A DNA stretch of 64,000 bases, from assembly GCF_014701095.1 (NCBI RefSeq), contig NZ_AP023439.1:6374001-6438000 (forward strand), given 5' to 3'. The DNA comes from Streptomyces tuirus (GTDB taxonomy: Bacteria > Actinomycetota > Actinomycetes > Streptomycetales > Streptomycetaceae). Of this stretch, positions 52,304 through 60,494 are shown one piece after another. Position numbers and translations under genes: made by a program. Position 1 is the stretch's first letter. Every line of letters starts with the position of its first letter. The notes below the pieces were generated by a model that was not told the origin of the DNA, searched no databases, and saw only the letters and a list, made by a program, of their open reading frames with translations.

Positions 52304-53656
52304 ATGTCCGCGTCCCTCTCCCGACCGCGTGTGGGGGTGTGGCTGATCGGAGCCCGAGGCTCCGTCGCCACCACCGTCGTCACCGGCTGCGCCGCTGTCG
52401 CCGCGGGACTGCACCCGCCCACCGGCATGGTGACCGAAACACCGGCCTTCAACGGCAGCGGTCTGCCCGCCCTGTCCGACCTCGTCTTCGGCGGACACGA
52501 CACCCTCGACTGTCCCCTGCCCAAACGCGCCGAGACCCTGACCGCCGGCGGCGTCCTCCCACCCGGCCTCGCCACCGCCGTCACCGCCGAACTCGCCGCA
52601 GCGGACCGGGAGATCCGGCCCGGCGGCCCCACCCCCGGTGACACCAGGAGCCAGGCCGAACTGATCACGGCCTTCGCCGCCGACATACGCGACTTCGTCC
52701 ACCGCCACCACCTGGAGCGGGCCGTGGTCGTGAACGTCGCCTCCACCGAACCCGCCTCCCAGGGACCCGACGCCCCCCTTCCGGCCAGCACCCTCTACGC
52801 CCTGGCCGCCCTGCGCGCGGGCTGCCCCTACGTCAACTTCACCCCCTCCGAGGGCATGCACCACCCCGTCGCTGCCGACGAGGCCGCACGCAGCGGCATG
52901 CCCCACGCCGGCCGGGACGGCAAGACCGGCCAGACCCTGCTGCGGGCCGTACTGGGCCCGATGTTCGCGCAACGGGCACTGCGGGTCAGGGCCTGGTCCG
53001 GCACGAACCTGCTGGGCGGCGGCGACGGCGCGGCCCTCGCCGACCCGGCCGCCGCCGCGGCGAAGAACGCCGGCAAGGAACGCGTCCTCGCCGACACCCT
53101 CGGCACCGTCCCCGAGGGCGAGGTCCACATCGACGACGTCCCGGTCCTCGGCGACTGGAAGACCGCCTGGGACCACATCGCCTTCGACGGTTTCCTCGGC
53201 ACCCGCATGATCCTCCAGACCATCTGGCAGGGCTGCGACTCGGCCCTGGCCGCACCCCTCGTCCTCGACCTGGCCCGCCTGACCGCCCGCGCCCACGAGA
53301 CAGGGCTGTCCGGTCCGCTCGGCGCGCTCGGCTTCTACTTCAAGGACCCGGTGGGGGAGGGGCCCTCGGGGTTGTCCGAGCAATACGAGGACCTGGTCCG
53401 GTTCGGGCGAAGCCTGGGGCGGGGGGAGGGCGAAGGCGGGGGAGACGCCCAGCGGGACGGGCAGCGGGACGGGCAGCGAGACGCTCAGCGAGAAGGCCAG
53501 CGACAAGGTGAGGGAGACGTCCAGCGAAACGGCCAGCGAGAAGGCCAGCGAGAAGGTGAGCGAGAAGGTGAGGTAGAAGGCCAGCGAGAAGGTGAGGGCG
53601 AGGGCCGTGACGCGAGGTCGGTGAGCGGCCCCGAGGTGACGGGAGAAGCCCGGTGA
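52304..53656 (+). CDS. Inositol-1-phosphate-synthase-like protein with a C-terminal repeat tail
   Basis: A 450-residue protein related to myo-inositol-1-phosphate synthase. The NAD-binding motif is VWLIGARGSVATTVVTGCAA; the mid-region has VNVASTEPASQG and YVNFTPSEGM, and DGKTGQTLLRAVLGPMFAQR and SGTNLLGGGDG cover the catalytic Lys and metal areas. The tetramerisation region (LGFYFKDPVG) is near 350. The last about 70 residues are a Gln/Arg/Glu/Gly repeat, not part of the fold. It opens the seven-gene cluster; the next gene's GTG overlaps its stop. The product may be a cyclitol phosphate head group, which is inferred. Confidence 0.82.
   Translation: MSASLSRPRVGVWLIGARGSVATTVVTGCAAVAAGLHPPTGMVTETPAFNGSGLPALSDLVFGGHDTLDCPLPKRAETLTAGGVLPPGLATAVTAELAAADREIRPGGPTPGDTRSQAELITAFAADIRDFVHRHHLERAVVVNVASTEPASQGPDAPLPASTLYALAALRAGCPYVNFTPSEGMHHPVAADEAARSGMPHAGRDGKTGQTLLRAVLGPMFAQRALRVRAWSGTNLLGGGDGAALADPAAAAAKNAGKERVLADTLGTVPEGEVHIDDVPVLGDWKTAWDHIAFDGFLGTRMILQTIWQGCDSALAAPLVLDLARLTARAHETGLSGPLGALGFYFKDPVGEGPSGLSEQYEDLVRFGRSLGRGEGEGGGDAQRDGQRDGQRDAQREGQRQGEGDVQRNGQREGQREGEREGEVEGQREGEGEGRDARSVSGPEVTGEAR
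53444..53603 (+). repeat. 12-bp coding minisatellite (GQR[D/E]-type) at the 3' end of the inositol-phosphate-synthase-like gene
   Basis: About thirteen units of 12 bases (for example gaaggccagcga) each give four residues: D/E, G/A, Q/E, R/G. It encodes DAQRDGQRDGQRDAQREGQR and so on. All units keep frame, so copy changes alter only tail length. It sits 50 bases before the stop codon. Confidence 0.85.
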
Positions 53657-54735
53657 ACCTGCGCGAGAGCCCTTGCGAATGCCCCGACGAGCCGCCCCCC
53701 GCCACTCCTCGTACCACTGCCGGTGACACGCCCCCCACGCCTCCCTGCGCATGCCCCAGTCGCTCGCACGGGGGCCGCGCATGGGCCGAACTCCTGCGCC
53801 TGCCCGCCCTGTTCAGCGTCCCCGGAGACGCCCTGGCCGGCACGGCCGCAACCGGCGCGTCCCCCAACACCCGCACCCTGCTCGCCATCGCCTCCTCCCT
53901 CTGCCTGTACGAAGCCGGCATGGCCCTCAACGACTGGGCCGACCGCGACGTGGACGCCGTCGAACGACCGCACCGCCCCCTGCCCTCCGGCCGCATCCGG
54001 CCTGCAGCCGCCCTCACGGCGGCCTGCGCCCTGACCGGAGCCGGACTGGCCCTGGCCGCCGGGGCGGGCCGCCCGGCCCTGGCCGTCGCCGCACCCCTGG
54101 CGGCGACCGTCTGGGCGTACGACCTCGGCCTCAAGCACACCCCCGCCGGGCCCGTGGCCATGGGTACGGCACGCGGCCTCGACCTGCTCCTCGGAGCCGC
54201 GGCCACGAGTGGCAGCACCCGCCGGGCCCTGCCCTCCGCCGCCCTCCTCGGCACGCACACCGTCGCCGTCACCACGGTCTCCCGCCAGGAGGCCGAGGGC
54301 GGCTCACCCGTGCCACCTCTCGCGGCCCTCGCGACAACGGCCCTGCTGACCCGACTGGTGACGCGGCACTCGTCAGAGCTGCCGGGAGGCAGGGGGCGGT
54401 CAGTCGTCCACGGGCTGACGCGGGGCCGTCGGCAGGCGACCTTCCACGGCCCGGCAGGTCCCCGAGCGAGCCGGCTCCCGGCGCGGAACTCCGCAGCGTT
54501 GCTCACTACCGCCCTCGGTGCCGCCTATGCCGCGACGACCGCCCGCCCCTATTTCCACGCCACCTTGAATCCCTCACCTCCTCTCACCCAACGCGCCGTC
54601 GGCGCCGGCATCCGCGCCACGATTCCCCTCCAGGCCGCCCTCACCGCCCGCTCCCGGGGCACGGCGACGGCACTTCTCGTCGCCGCCCTCGCCCCCCTCG
54701 GAGCCCGGTTCGCCAAGAAGGTGAGCGTCACATGA
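53653..54735 (+). CDS. UbiA-family prenyltransferase (EboC-like)
   Basis: A 360-residue integral membrane enzyme. The first Asp-rich motif is NDWADRDVDAVERPHRPLPS, as in UbiA transferases that move an isoprenyl group from a prenyl diphosphate. The second motif is altered (SRQEAEGG), as in EboC-type members. Around nine hydrophobic segments are visible, such as LLAIASSLCLYEAGMAL and LAVAAPLAATVWAYDLGL. A polar low-complexity insert (about 235-285: ELPGGRGRSVVHGLTRGRR) interrupts the second half. The first 45 residues are Pro/Cys-rich. The GTG start overlaps the upstream stop (GTGA) and the stop overlaps the next ATG (ATGA). Confidence 0.82.
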   Translation: MNLRESPCECPDEPPPATPRTTAGDTPPTPPCACPSRSHGGRAWAELLRLPALFSVPGDALAGTAATGASPNTRTLLAIASSLCLYEAGMALNDWADRDVDAVERPHRPLPSGRIRPAAALTAACALTGAGLALAAGAGRPALAVAAPLAATVWAYDLGLKHTPAGPVAMGTARGLDLLLGAAATSGSTRRALPSAALLGTHTVAVTTVSRQEAEGGSPVPPLAALATTALLTRLVTRHSSELPGGRGRSVVHGLTRGRRQATFHGPAGPRASRLPARNSAALLTTALGAAYAATTARPYFHATLNPSPPLTQRAVGAGIRATIPLQAALTARSRGTATALLVAALAPLGARFAKKVSVT

Positions 54736-56003
54736 GCGGCGAATCCCGCGCGGCCTCCGAATCCCGGGCGGCCTCCGAATCCCGGGCTTCCGAGTCCCGG
54801 GCTGCCGAATTCCGGGCCGCCGAGTCCCGGGCTTCCGAGGCCCGGGCCGCCGCATCCCGGGCCTGCGAGTCCCGGGCCTCCGAATCCCGCCCGGCCTCCG
54901 AGTCCCGGGCCTCCGAGTCCCGGGCCTCTGAATCCCGCGCGGCCTCCGAAGGCCGTGGCGGGGCGTCAGGTGCCCCGGACACCCGGGCCTCGGCCGCCTC
55001 GCCCGGCGCGGTCGCCCAGGCCGCCGCCTCGCCGCACACCACCGGCGCCCCTCCCGCTGCTCTGCCTCCCCTGCGCTTCGGCTACGGCACCAACGGTCTC
55101 GCCGACCTCCGGCTCGACGACGCCCTCGGCCTCCTCGCCGACCTCGGCTACGACGGCGTCGGACTGACCCTCGACCACATGCACCTCGACCCGCTCGCCC
55201 CCGACCTCGCCGCCCGTACCCGCCGGGTCGCGCACCGGCTGGACGCGCTCGGGCTGGGCGTCACCCTCGAGACGGGCGCCCGCTACGTCCTCGACCCCCG
55301 CCGCAAGCACGGCCCGTCCCTGCTGGACCCGGACCCGGACGACCGGGCCCGCCGCGCCGACCTCCTCGTCCGGGCCGTCCGGGTCGCCGCCGACCTCGGC
55401 GCCCACGCGGTGCACTGCTTCAGCGGTGTCGTCCCGGAGGGCACCGACACGGACACCGCGTGGAAACGCCTCGCCGAGACCCTGACTCCCGTCCTGGACG
55501 TCGCCGCCTCCGCGGGCATCCCGCTCGCCGTCGAGCCCGAGCCCGGCCACCTCCTCGCCACCCTGGCCGACTTCCATCACCTCCGCAGGGCCCTCGGCGA
55601 CCCCGAACCCCTCGGCCTCACCCTGGACATCGGCCACTGCCAGTGCCTCGAACCCCTTTCTCCCGCCGACTGCGTGCGCGCCGCCGCGCCCTGGCTGCGG
55701 CACGTCCAGATCGAGGACATGCGGCGCGGTGTCCACGAGCACCTCCCCTTCGGAGACGGGGAGATCGACTTCCCGCCGGTCCTGGTGGCCCTCGCCGCCA
55801 CCGGCTACCAGGGCCTGACCGTCGTCGAACTGCCTCGCCACTCCCACGCCGGCCCGCACTTCGCCGCGCACTCCCTCCCGTTCCTCCGCCACGCCGAGCG
55901 GACCGCGGCCACCTTGCCGCCTGCCACCGCTCCGGCCCTCCAGCAGGCCGCGCCACCCCACGGCGCTCCCTCCGCCACCCCTGAGGGGAGCAGCACCAGA
56001 TGA
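54732..56003 (+). CDS. Sugar phosphate isomerase/epimerase-like TIM barrel with a repetitive N-terminus
   Basis: A 423-residue protein. Residues 4-80 are Ser/Arg/Ala/Glu repeats. The barrel starts at about 113 (LRFGYGTNGLADLRLDDAL) with family motifs GYDGVGLTLDHMHLD, the metal Glu in LAVEPEPGHLL, LGLTLDIGHCQC, the His/Glu pair in LRHVQIEDMRRGVHEHL and GLTVVELPRHSH near the end. Ebo clusters contain a similar isomerase-like member. The start ATG overlaps the upstream stop; another start inside the repeat cannot be ruled out, because the repeat is unlike any known part of the family. Its own stop overlaps the eboA-like ATG. Confidence 0.82.
   Translation: MSGESRAASESRAASESRASESRAAEFRAAESRASEARAAASRACESRASESRPASESRASESRASESRAASEGRGGASGAPDTRASAASPGAVAQAAASPHTTGAPPAALPPLRFGYGTNGLADLRLDDALGLLADLGYDGVGLTLDHMHLDPLAPDLAARTRRVAHRLDALGLGVTLETGARYVLDPRRKHGPSLLDPDPDDRARRADLLVRAVRVAADLGAHAVHCFSGVVPEGTDTDTAWKRLAETLTPVLDVAASAGIPLAVEPEPGHLLATLADFHHLRRALGDPEPLGLTLDIGHCQCLEPLSPADCVRAAAPWLRHVQIEDMRRGVHEHLPFGDGEIDFPPVLVALAATGYQGLTVVELPRHSHAGPHFAAHSLPFLRHAERTAATLPPATAPALQQAAPPHGAPSATPEGSSTR
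54741..54968 (+). repeat. 15/18-bp coding minisatellite (ESRAS/ESRAAS units) at the 5' end of the isomerase gene
   Basis: Thirteen units, ESRAAS (18 bases) or ESRAS/ESRAA (15 bases), with a gaatcccgggcc-type core, begin three codons after the start ATG. Single-base changes give EFRAA, EARAA, ASRAC and ESRPAS. The frame is kept. The peptide is predicted to be helical or disordered, with alternating charge. Confidence 0.85.
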
Positions 56004-56914
56004 CCCGTCCCCGCGCCACACCAGCGGCGAGAACCGAGAACAACATCCAGAGCACCGAGGCAGCGCCGGGCCTCGAGGACACGGATCGAAGCACCGACGG
56101 GAGCACCCCCGACCGGAGCGCCACCGACAGGGGCACCACCAACCCGAGCGCCCCCGACCGGAGCGCCACCGACAGGGGCACAGACCCGCGCGCCACCGAC
56201 CGGAGCACCCAGACCCCGCGCGGCGACGCCCTCACCCGCACCCGCCACCCCACCCAGGACACCGCTCCCACCCCCTCGCTCGCCGACCTCCGTCACCACC
56301 TCACCACCCACCTCGACCCGGCCGCCCGCATCTGGCTCGACCACGTCCTCGACGAGGCCGCCGCCCACCCCGGCATCCACGGGCCCATCTCCGTGTGGGA
56401 GCTGCGTCTCGCCGAAGCCGGTCGGCGCTGCGGTGCCGCGCACGCCGACGCCGCACGTGTCCTCATCCTGGACGCGGCCCAAGCCGGCATCGACGCCCTG
56501 ACCCGGGTGTACTTCCAGGGCACCGCCGACGAACGCCGGGCCGTGCTGCACGCCCTGCCCCACCTCGTCTCCGGACCGGGCGCGCTCCCGCTGATCGAGG
56601 ACGCCCTGCGCACCAACGACACCCGGCTTCTCAGCGCCGCCGTCGGCCCCTACACCGCACGGCACCTGACCGCCCACGCCTGGCGGCACGCCGTGCTGAA
56701 GTGCCTGTTCACCGGCGTCCCGGTCGACCACGTGGCGGATCTGCCCCGGCGCGCCGCCGGCGACGGCGAACTCGCCCGGATGCTGGCCGACTACGCCGCG
56801 GAACGCACCGCCGCCGGCCGCACCGTCCCCGAGGACCTGCACCGCGTCCTGGACCTGACCGAGTCCGTCACCCCGGCCCCTGTCACGGACCACCCCCACG
56901 GCAAGGAGTCCTGA
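56000..56914 (+). CDS. eboA: EboA-domain protein
   Basis: A 304-residue protein. The first about 90 residues are Thr/Asp/Arg/Ser-rich and partly repeated; the EboA domain spans about 95-285 (LADLRHHLTTHLDPAARIWL, GPISVWELRLAEAGRRCG, AARVLILDAAQAGIDAL, RRAVLHALPHLVSGPGALPL, LRTNDTRLLSAAVGPYTA and HAWRHAVLKCLFTGVPV). EboA is the defining member of Ebo clusters, thought to help move secondary metabolite precursors across the membrane in cyanobacteria. Its molecular role is not known. The start overlaps the upstream stop (ATGA), and its stop overlaps the next ATG (TGATG). Confidence 0.85.
   Translation: MTRPRATPAARTENNIQSTEAAPGLEDTDRSTDGSTPDRSATDRGTTNPSAPDRSATDRGTDPRATDRSTQTPRGDALTRTRHPTQDTAPTPSLADLRHHLTTHLDPAARIWLDHVLDEAAAHPGIHGPISVWELRLAEAGRRCGAAHADAARVLILDAAQAGIDALTRVYFQGTADERRAVLHALPHLVSGPGALPLIEDALRTNDTRLLSAAVGPYTARHLTAHAWRHAVLKCLFTGVPVDHVADLPRRAAGDGELARMLADYAAERTAAGRTVPEDLHRVLDLTESVTPAPVTDHPHGKES
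56101..56181 (+). repeat. Direct repeat, two 36-bp copies 45 bp apart, in the eboA leader
   Basis: Bases 56101-56136 and 56146-56181 differ at one position and encode STPDRSATDRGT and SAPDRSATDRGT. A further DRST/DRSA-type half unit lies on each side. It falls in the low-complexity N-terminus of the EboA protein. Confidence 0.75.
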
Positions 56915-57825
56915 TGCGCATCTTCGACCCCCACATCCACATGACGTCCCGGACGACCGACGACTACGAGGCCATGTACGCCGCCGGTGTCCGCGCCGTC
57001 GTCGAGCCGTCCTTCTGGCTCGGCCAGCCGCGCACCTCGCCCGCCTCCTTCCGCGACTACTTCGACGCCCTCCTCGGCTGGGAGCCCTTCCGCGCCGCCC
57101 AGTACGGCATCGCCCACCACTGCACGATCGCCCTCAACCCCAAAGAGGCGAACGACCCCCGCTGCCTGCCCGTTCTCGACGAGCTGCCCCGGTATCTCGT
57201 CAAGGACAACGTCGTGGCGGTGGGGGAGATCGGCTACGACTCCATGACCCCGGCCGAGGACACGGCACTCGCCGCGCAGCTCCAGCTCGCCGCCGACCAC
57301 GGCCTGCCCGCCCTCGTGCACACGCCGCACCGCGACAAACTCGCCGGGCTGCGCCGCACCCTCGACGTCGTGCGGGAGTCCGCACTGGCTCCGGACCGGG
57401 TCCTGGTCGACCACCTCAACGAGACCACCGTCAAGGAGGCCAGGGACAGCGGCTGCTGGCTGGGCTTCTCCGTCTATCCCGACACCAAGATGGACGAGGA
57501 ACGCATGGTCGCGCTCCTGCGCGCCTACGGCACCGAGCAGGTCCTGGTGAACTCCGCCGCCGACTGGGGAAAGAGCGACCCCCTCAAGACCCGCAAGGTC
57601 GGCGACCTGATGCTGGCCGAGGGCTTCGACGAGGACGACGTCGACCAGGTGCTGTGGCGCAACCCCGTCGCCTTCTACGGGCTCAGCGGCCGCCTGAACC
57701 TCGAGGTCACCGGCACGGAGGCCACCCACGAGGGCAACTCCGTCCTCCGCGGGGCCCCCAAGGATCCGCTCGAGCCGGACCCCGGCCCGGGCACGCCGGC
57801 TCCCGTCCCCGCCGCGGAGGCGTGA
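56914..57825 (+). CDS. TatD-like metal-dependent hydrolase (EboB-like)
   Basis: A 303-residue TIM-barrel amidohydrolase. The HxH motif is IFDPHIHMTSRTT near the start; VVAVGEIGYDSM has the bridging Glu, LPALVHTPHRDK a His, LVDHLNETTVKEA another, and VNSAADWGKSDPL the late Asp. The last about 40 residues are Pro/Glu-rich. In Ebo clusters the TatD-like member is EboB. Substrate unknown. The ATG overlaps the eboA stop by one base, and the eboE-like gene starts 3 bases after its stop. Confidence 0.85.
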   Translation: MRIFDPHIHMTSRTTDDYEAMYAAGVRAVVEPSFWLGQPRTSPASFRDYFDALLGWEPFRAAQYGIAHHCTIALNPKEANDPRCLPVLDELPRYLVKDNVVAVGEIGYDSMTPAEDTALAAQLQLAADHGLPALVHTPHRDKLAGLRRTLDVVRESALAPDRVLVDHLNETTVKEARDSGCWLGFSVYPDTKMDEERMVALLRAYGTEQVLVNSAADWGKSDPLKTRKVGDLMLAEGFDEDDVDQVLWRNPVAFYGLSGRLNLEVTGTEATHEGNSVLRGAPKDPLEPDPGPGTPAPVPAAEA

Positions 57826-57828
57826 ACC

Positions 57829-58998
57829 ATGCGCTTCCGCCACCCCGACGGCTCCACCGTCCACCTCGCCTACTGCACCAACGCCCACCCCGCCGAGACA
57901 CTCGACGGTGTTCTGGCCCAGCTCCGCGACCACTGTGAACCCGTCCGCCGCCGCCTCGGCCGCGACCGGCTCGGCATTGGACTGTGGCTCGCCAAGGACG
58001 CCGCCCACGCCCTCGTCACGGACCCCGCCGCGCTGCGCGGCCTGCGCACCGAACTCGACCGGCGCGGCCTCGAGGTCGTCACCCTCAACGGCTTCCCCTA
58101 TGAGGGCTTCGGCGCCGAGGAGGTCAAGTACCGCGTCTACAAGCCGGACTGGGCCGACCCGGAACGCCTCGACCACACCACCGCCCTGGCCCGCGTCCTC
58201 GCCGGGCTCCTCCCCGACGACGTCACCGACGGGACCATCTCCACCCTGCCCCTCGCCTGGCGCACCGCGTACGACGACGAGCGCGCGCAGACCGCCCGCA
58301 CCGCGCTGCGCACCCTCGCCGAACGCCTCGACGCCCTCGAGGAGCTGACCGGCCGCTCCATCCGCGTCGGCCTGGAGCCGGAACCCGGCTGCGTCGTCGA
58401 GACGACCCGCGACGCCATCGCCCCGCTCACCGCGATCGGCCACGACCGCATCGGCATCTGCGTCGACACCTGCCATCTCGCCACCTCCTTCGAAGATCCG
58501 CACACCGCTTTGGACGCCCTCACCGCAGCCGGCGTCCCCGTCGTCAAATCCCAGCTCTCCGCCGCCCTGCACGCCGAACACCCCCATCTCCCCGAGGTAC
58601 GCGAGGCCCTCGCCGCCTTCGCCGAACCCCGCTTCCTGCACCAGACCCGCACCGCCACCGCCGCCGGCCTGCGCGCCACCGACGACCTCGACGAGGCCCT
58701 CGCCGGACACGCCCTGCCCGACGCCTCACCCTGGCGCTCCCACTTCCACGTCCCCCTGCACGCGGCCCCCGCCGCGCCCCTCACCTCCACCCTCCCGGTT
58801 CTGAAACCCGCACTCACCCGGCTCGTCGGCGGCCCGGTCCCGCTCACCCGCCACCTGGAGGTCGAGACCTACACCTGGCAGGCCCTCCCACCCGAGCTGC
58901 GCCCCAAGGGCCGCAGCCAGCTCGCCGAGGGCATCGCCGCCGAACTCACCCTCGCCCGCGACCTGCTGACCGACCTCGGCCTGAAGGAGCTGCCGTGA
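57829..58998 (+). CDS. eboE: EboE-type metabolite traffic protein
   Basis: A 389-residue protein with a xylose-isomerase-like barrel. VHLAYCTNAHPAETLDGVL opens it, then RLGIGLWLAKDAAHAL, LEVVTLNGFPYEGFGAEEVK, VYKPDWADPERLDHT, TISTLPLAWRT, VGLEPEPGCVVETT with the metal Glu, and GICVDTCHLATSFED with the Asp/His, all hallmarks of EboE. FHVPLHAAP and EVETYTWQALP are near the end. The function of EboE is not established; it is named for its place in the cluster. Its stop is overlapped by the next GTG (GTGA). Confidence 0.88.
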   Translation: MRFRHPDGSTVHLAYCTNAHPAETLDGVLAQLRDHCEPVRRRLGRDRLGIGLWLAKDAAHALVTDPAALRGLRTELDRRGLEVVTLNGFPYEGFGAEEVKYRVYKPDWADPERLDHTTALARVLAGLLPDDVTDGTISTLPLAWRTAYDDERAQTARTALRTLAERLDALEELTGRSIRVGLEPEPGCVVETTRDAIAPLTAIGHDRIGICVDTCHLATSFEDPHTALDALTAAGVPVVKSQLSAALHAEHPHLPEVREALAAFAEPRFLHQTRTATAAGLRATDDLDEALAGHALPDASPWRSHFHVPLHAAPAAPLTSTLPVLKPALTRLVGGPVPLTRHLEVETYTWQALPPELRPKGRSQLAEGIAAELTLARDLLTDLGLKELP

Positions 58999-60413
58999 GC
59001 ACCGGCCCCCTGGAGCAGCCCGGCCCGGCCGCGACGACCCGCCCCACCCCGCTCCTCGTCCTCGACGTCGTAGGCCTCACCCCCCGTCTCCTCGACCACA
59101 TGCCCCACCTCAAGGCGCTCGGCCAGTCCGGCTCCCGCGCCCCGCTCGGCACCGTCCTGCCCGCCGTCACCTGCGCCGCCCAGTCCACGTTCCTCACCGG
59201 CACCATGCCCTCGGAGCACGGAATCGTCGGCAACGGCTGGTACTTCCGCGAACTCGGCGACGTCCTGCTGTGGCGCCAGCACAACGGGCTCGTGGCCGGC
59301 GACAAGATCTGGGACGCCGCCCGCCGCGCCCACCCCGGCTACACCGTCGCGAACATCTGCTGGTGGTACGCCATGGGCGCCGACACCGACATCACCGTCA
59401 CCCCCCGTCCGGTCTACTACGCCGACGGCCGCAAGGAGCCCGACTGCTACACCCGGCCGGCCGCACTGCACGACGAACTCACCGACAAACTCGGCACGTT
59501 CCCCCTGTTCCACTTCTGGGGTCCCGGAGCCGACCTCGTCTCCAGCCGGTGGATCATCGACGCGACCCGCCACATCATCCGCACCCGGCACCCCGACCTG
59601 ACGCTGTGCTACCTCCCTCATCTCGACTACGACCTGCAGCGCTTCGGCCCCGACGACCCGCGCTCCCTGAAGGCGGCCGCCGATCTGGACGCCGCCATGG
59701 CCCCGCTGCTGGACGACGCCCGCGCCGAGGGCCGTACCGTCGTCGCCCTGTCCGAGTACGGCATCACCCGCGTCAACCGGCACGTCGACATCAACCGCGC
59801 CCTGCGCCGCGCCGGTCTGCTGGAGGTGCACACGCAGGACGGCATGGAGTACCTCGACCCGATGGCGTCCCGTGCCTTCGCGGTCGCCGACCACCAGATC
59901 GCCCATGTCTACGTGCGCCGCCCCGAAGACCTCGACGCCACCCGGGCCGCACTCGACGGCCTGCCCGGCATCGCCCAACTCCTGGACGACGAGGGCAAGA
60001 AGACCCACCACCTCGACCATCCGCGCGCGGGCGAGCTCGTCGCCGTGGCGGAACCCGACGCCTGGTTCACGTACTACTACTGGCTCGACGACGACCGCGC
60101 GCCCGACTTCGCGCAGCTGGTCGAGATCCACCGCAAACCCGGCTACGACCCGGTCGAACTCTTCATGGATCCCCTCGACCCGTACGTCAAGGTCAAGGCG
60201 GCCACCGCACTGGCGCGCAAGAAGCTCGGCATGCGCTACCGCATGGCGGTCGTGCCCCTGGACCCCTCACCTATTCGCGGCAGCCACGGCCGCCTTCCGC
60301 AGAGCGACGACGACGGTCCGCTCCTCATCTGCTCCACCCCCCATGCTGTCGGCGACCGCGTCGCGGCCACCGATGTGAAGTCACTGCTGCTCCGACTCGC
60401 CGGTCTGGCCTGA
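58995..60413 (+). CDS. Alkaline-phosphatase-superfamily phosphodiesterase/nucleotide pyrophosphatase-like, altered metal site
   Basis: A 472-residue enzyme of the nucleotide pyrophosphatase/phosphodiesterase type. The nucleophile is probably Thr59 in LPAVTCAAQSTFLTG, with PSEHGIVGNGWYFR after it. LCYLPHLDYDLQRFGPD has the Asp and His metal ligands. Where most relatives read SDHG, this one has SEYG (Ser253-Gly256), so a metal-binding Asp-His pair is now Glu-Tyr. Late motifs HLDHPRAGELVAVAEPDAWF and ICSTPHAVGDRVAATDV fit the EboF-like group. No signal peptide is seen. It ends the coupled operon; a new gene starts 81 bases later. Confidence 0.82.
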   Translation: MSTGPLEQPGPAATTRPTPLLVLDVVGLTPRLLDHMPHLKALGQSGSRAPLGTVLPAVTCAAQSTFLTGTMPSEHGIVGNGWYFRELGDVLLWRQHNGLVAGDKIWDAARRAHPGYTVANICWWYAMGADTDITVTPRPVYYADGRKEPDCYTRPAALHDELTDKLGTFPLFHFWGPGADLVSSRWIIDATRHIIRTRHPDLTLCYLPHLDYDLQRFGPDDPRSLKAAADLDAAMAPLLDDARAEGRTVVALSEYGITRVNRHVDINRALRRAGLLEVHTQDGMEYLDPMASRAFAVADHQIAHVYVRRPEDLDATRAALDGLPGIAQLLDDEGKKTHHLDHPRAGELVAVAEPDAWFTYYYWLDDDRAPDFAQLVEIHRKPGYDPVELFMDPLDPYVKVKAATALARKKLGMRYRMAVVPLDPSPIRGSHGRLPQSDDDGPLLICSTPHAVGDRVAATDVKSLLLRLAGLA

Positions 60414-60494
60414 GGCCACAGCCCTCAGTACCGACTGGTCACAAGTGAAGCACTCACCACTGACAACGCCCCGCGATCACGAGGAGTTCCACGC

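Noticed and set aside
54741..54968. Regular repeats considered as a CRISPR array
   Set aside because: Units are 15-18 bases, contiguous, with no spacers, and stay in frame within a protein-coding gene.
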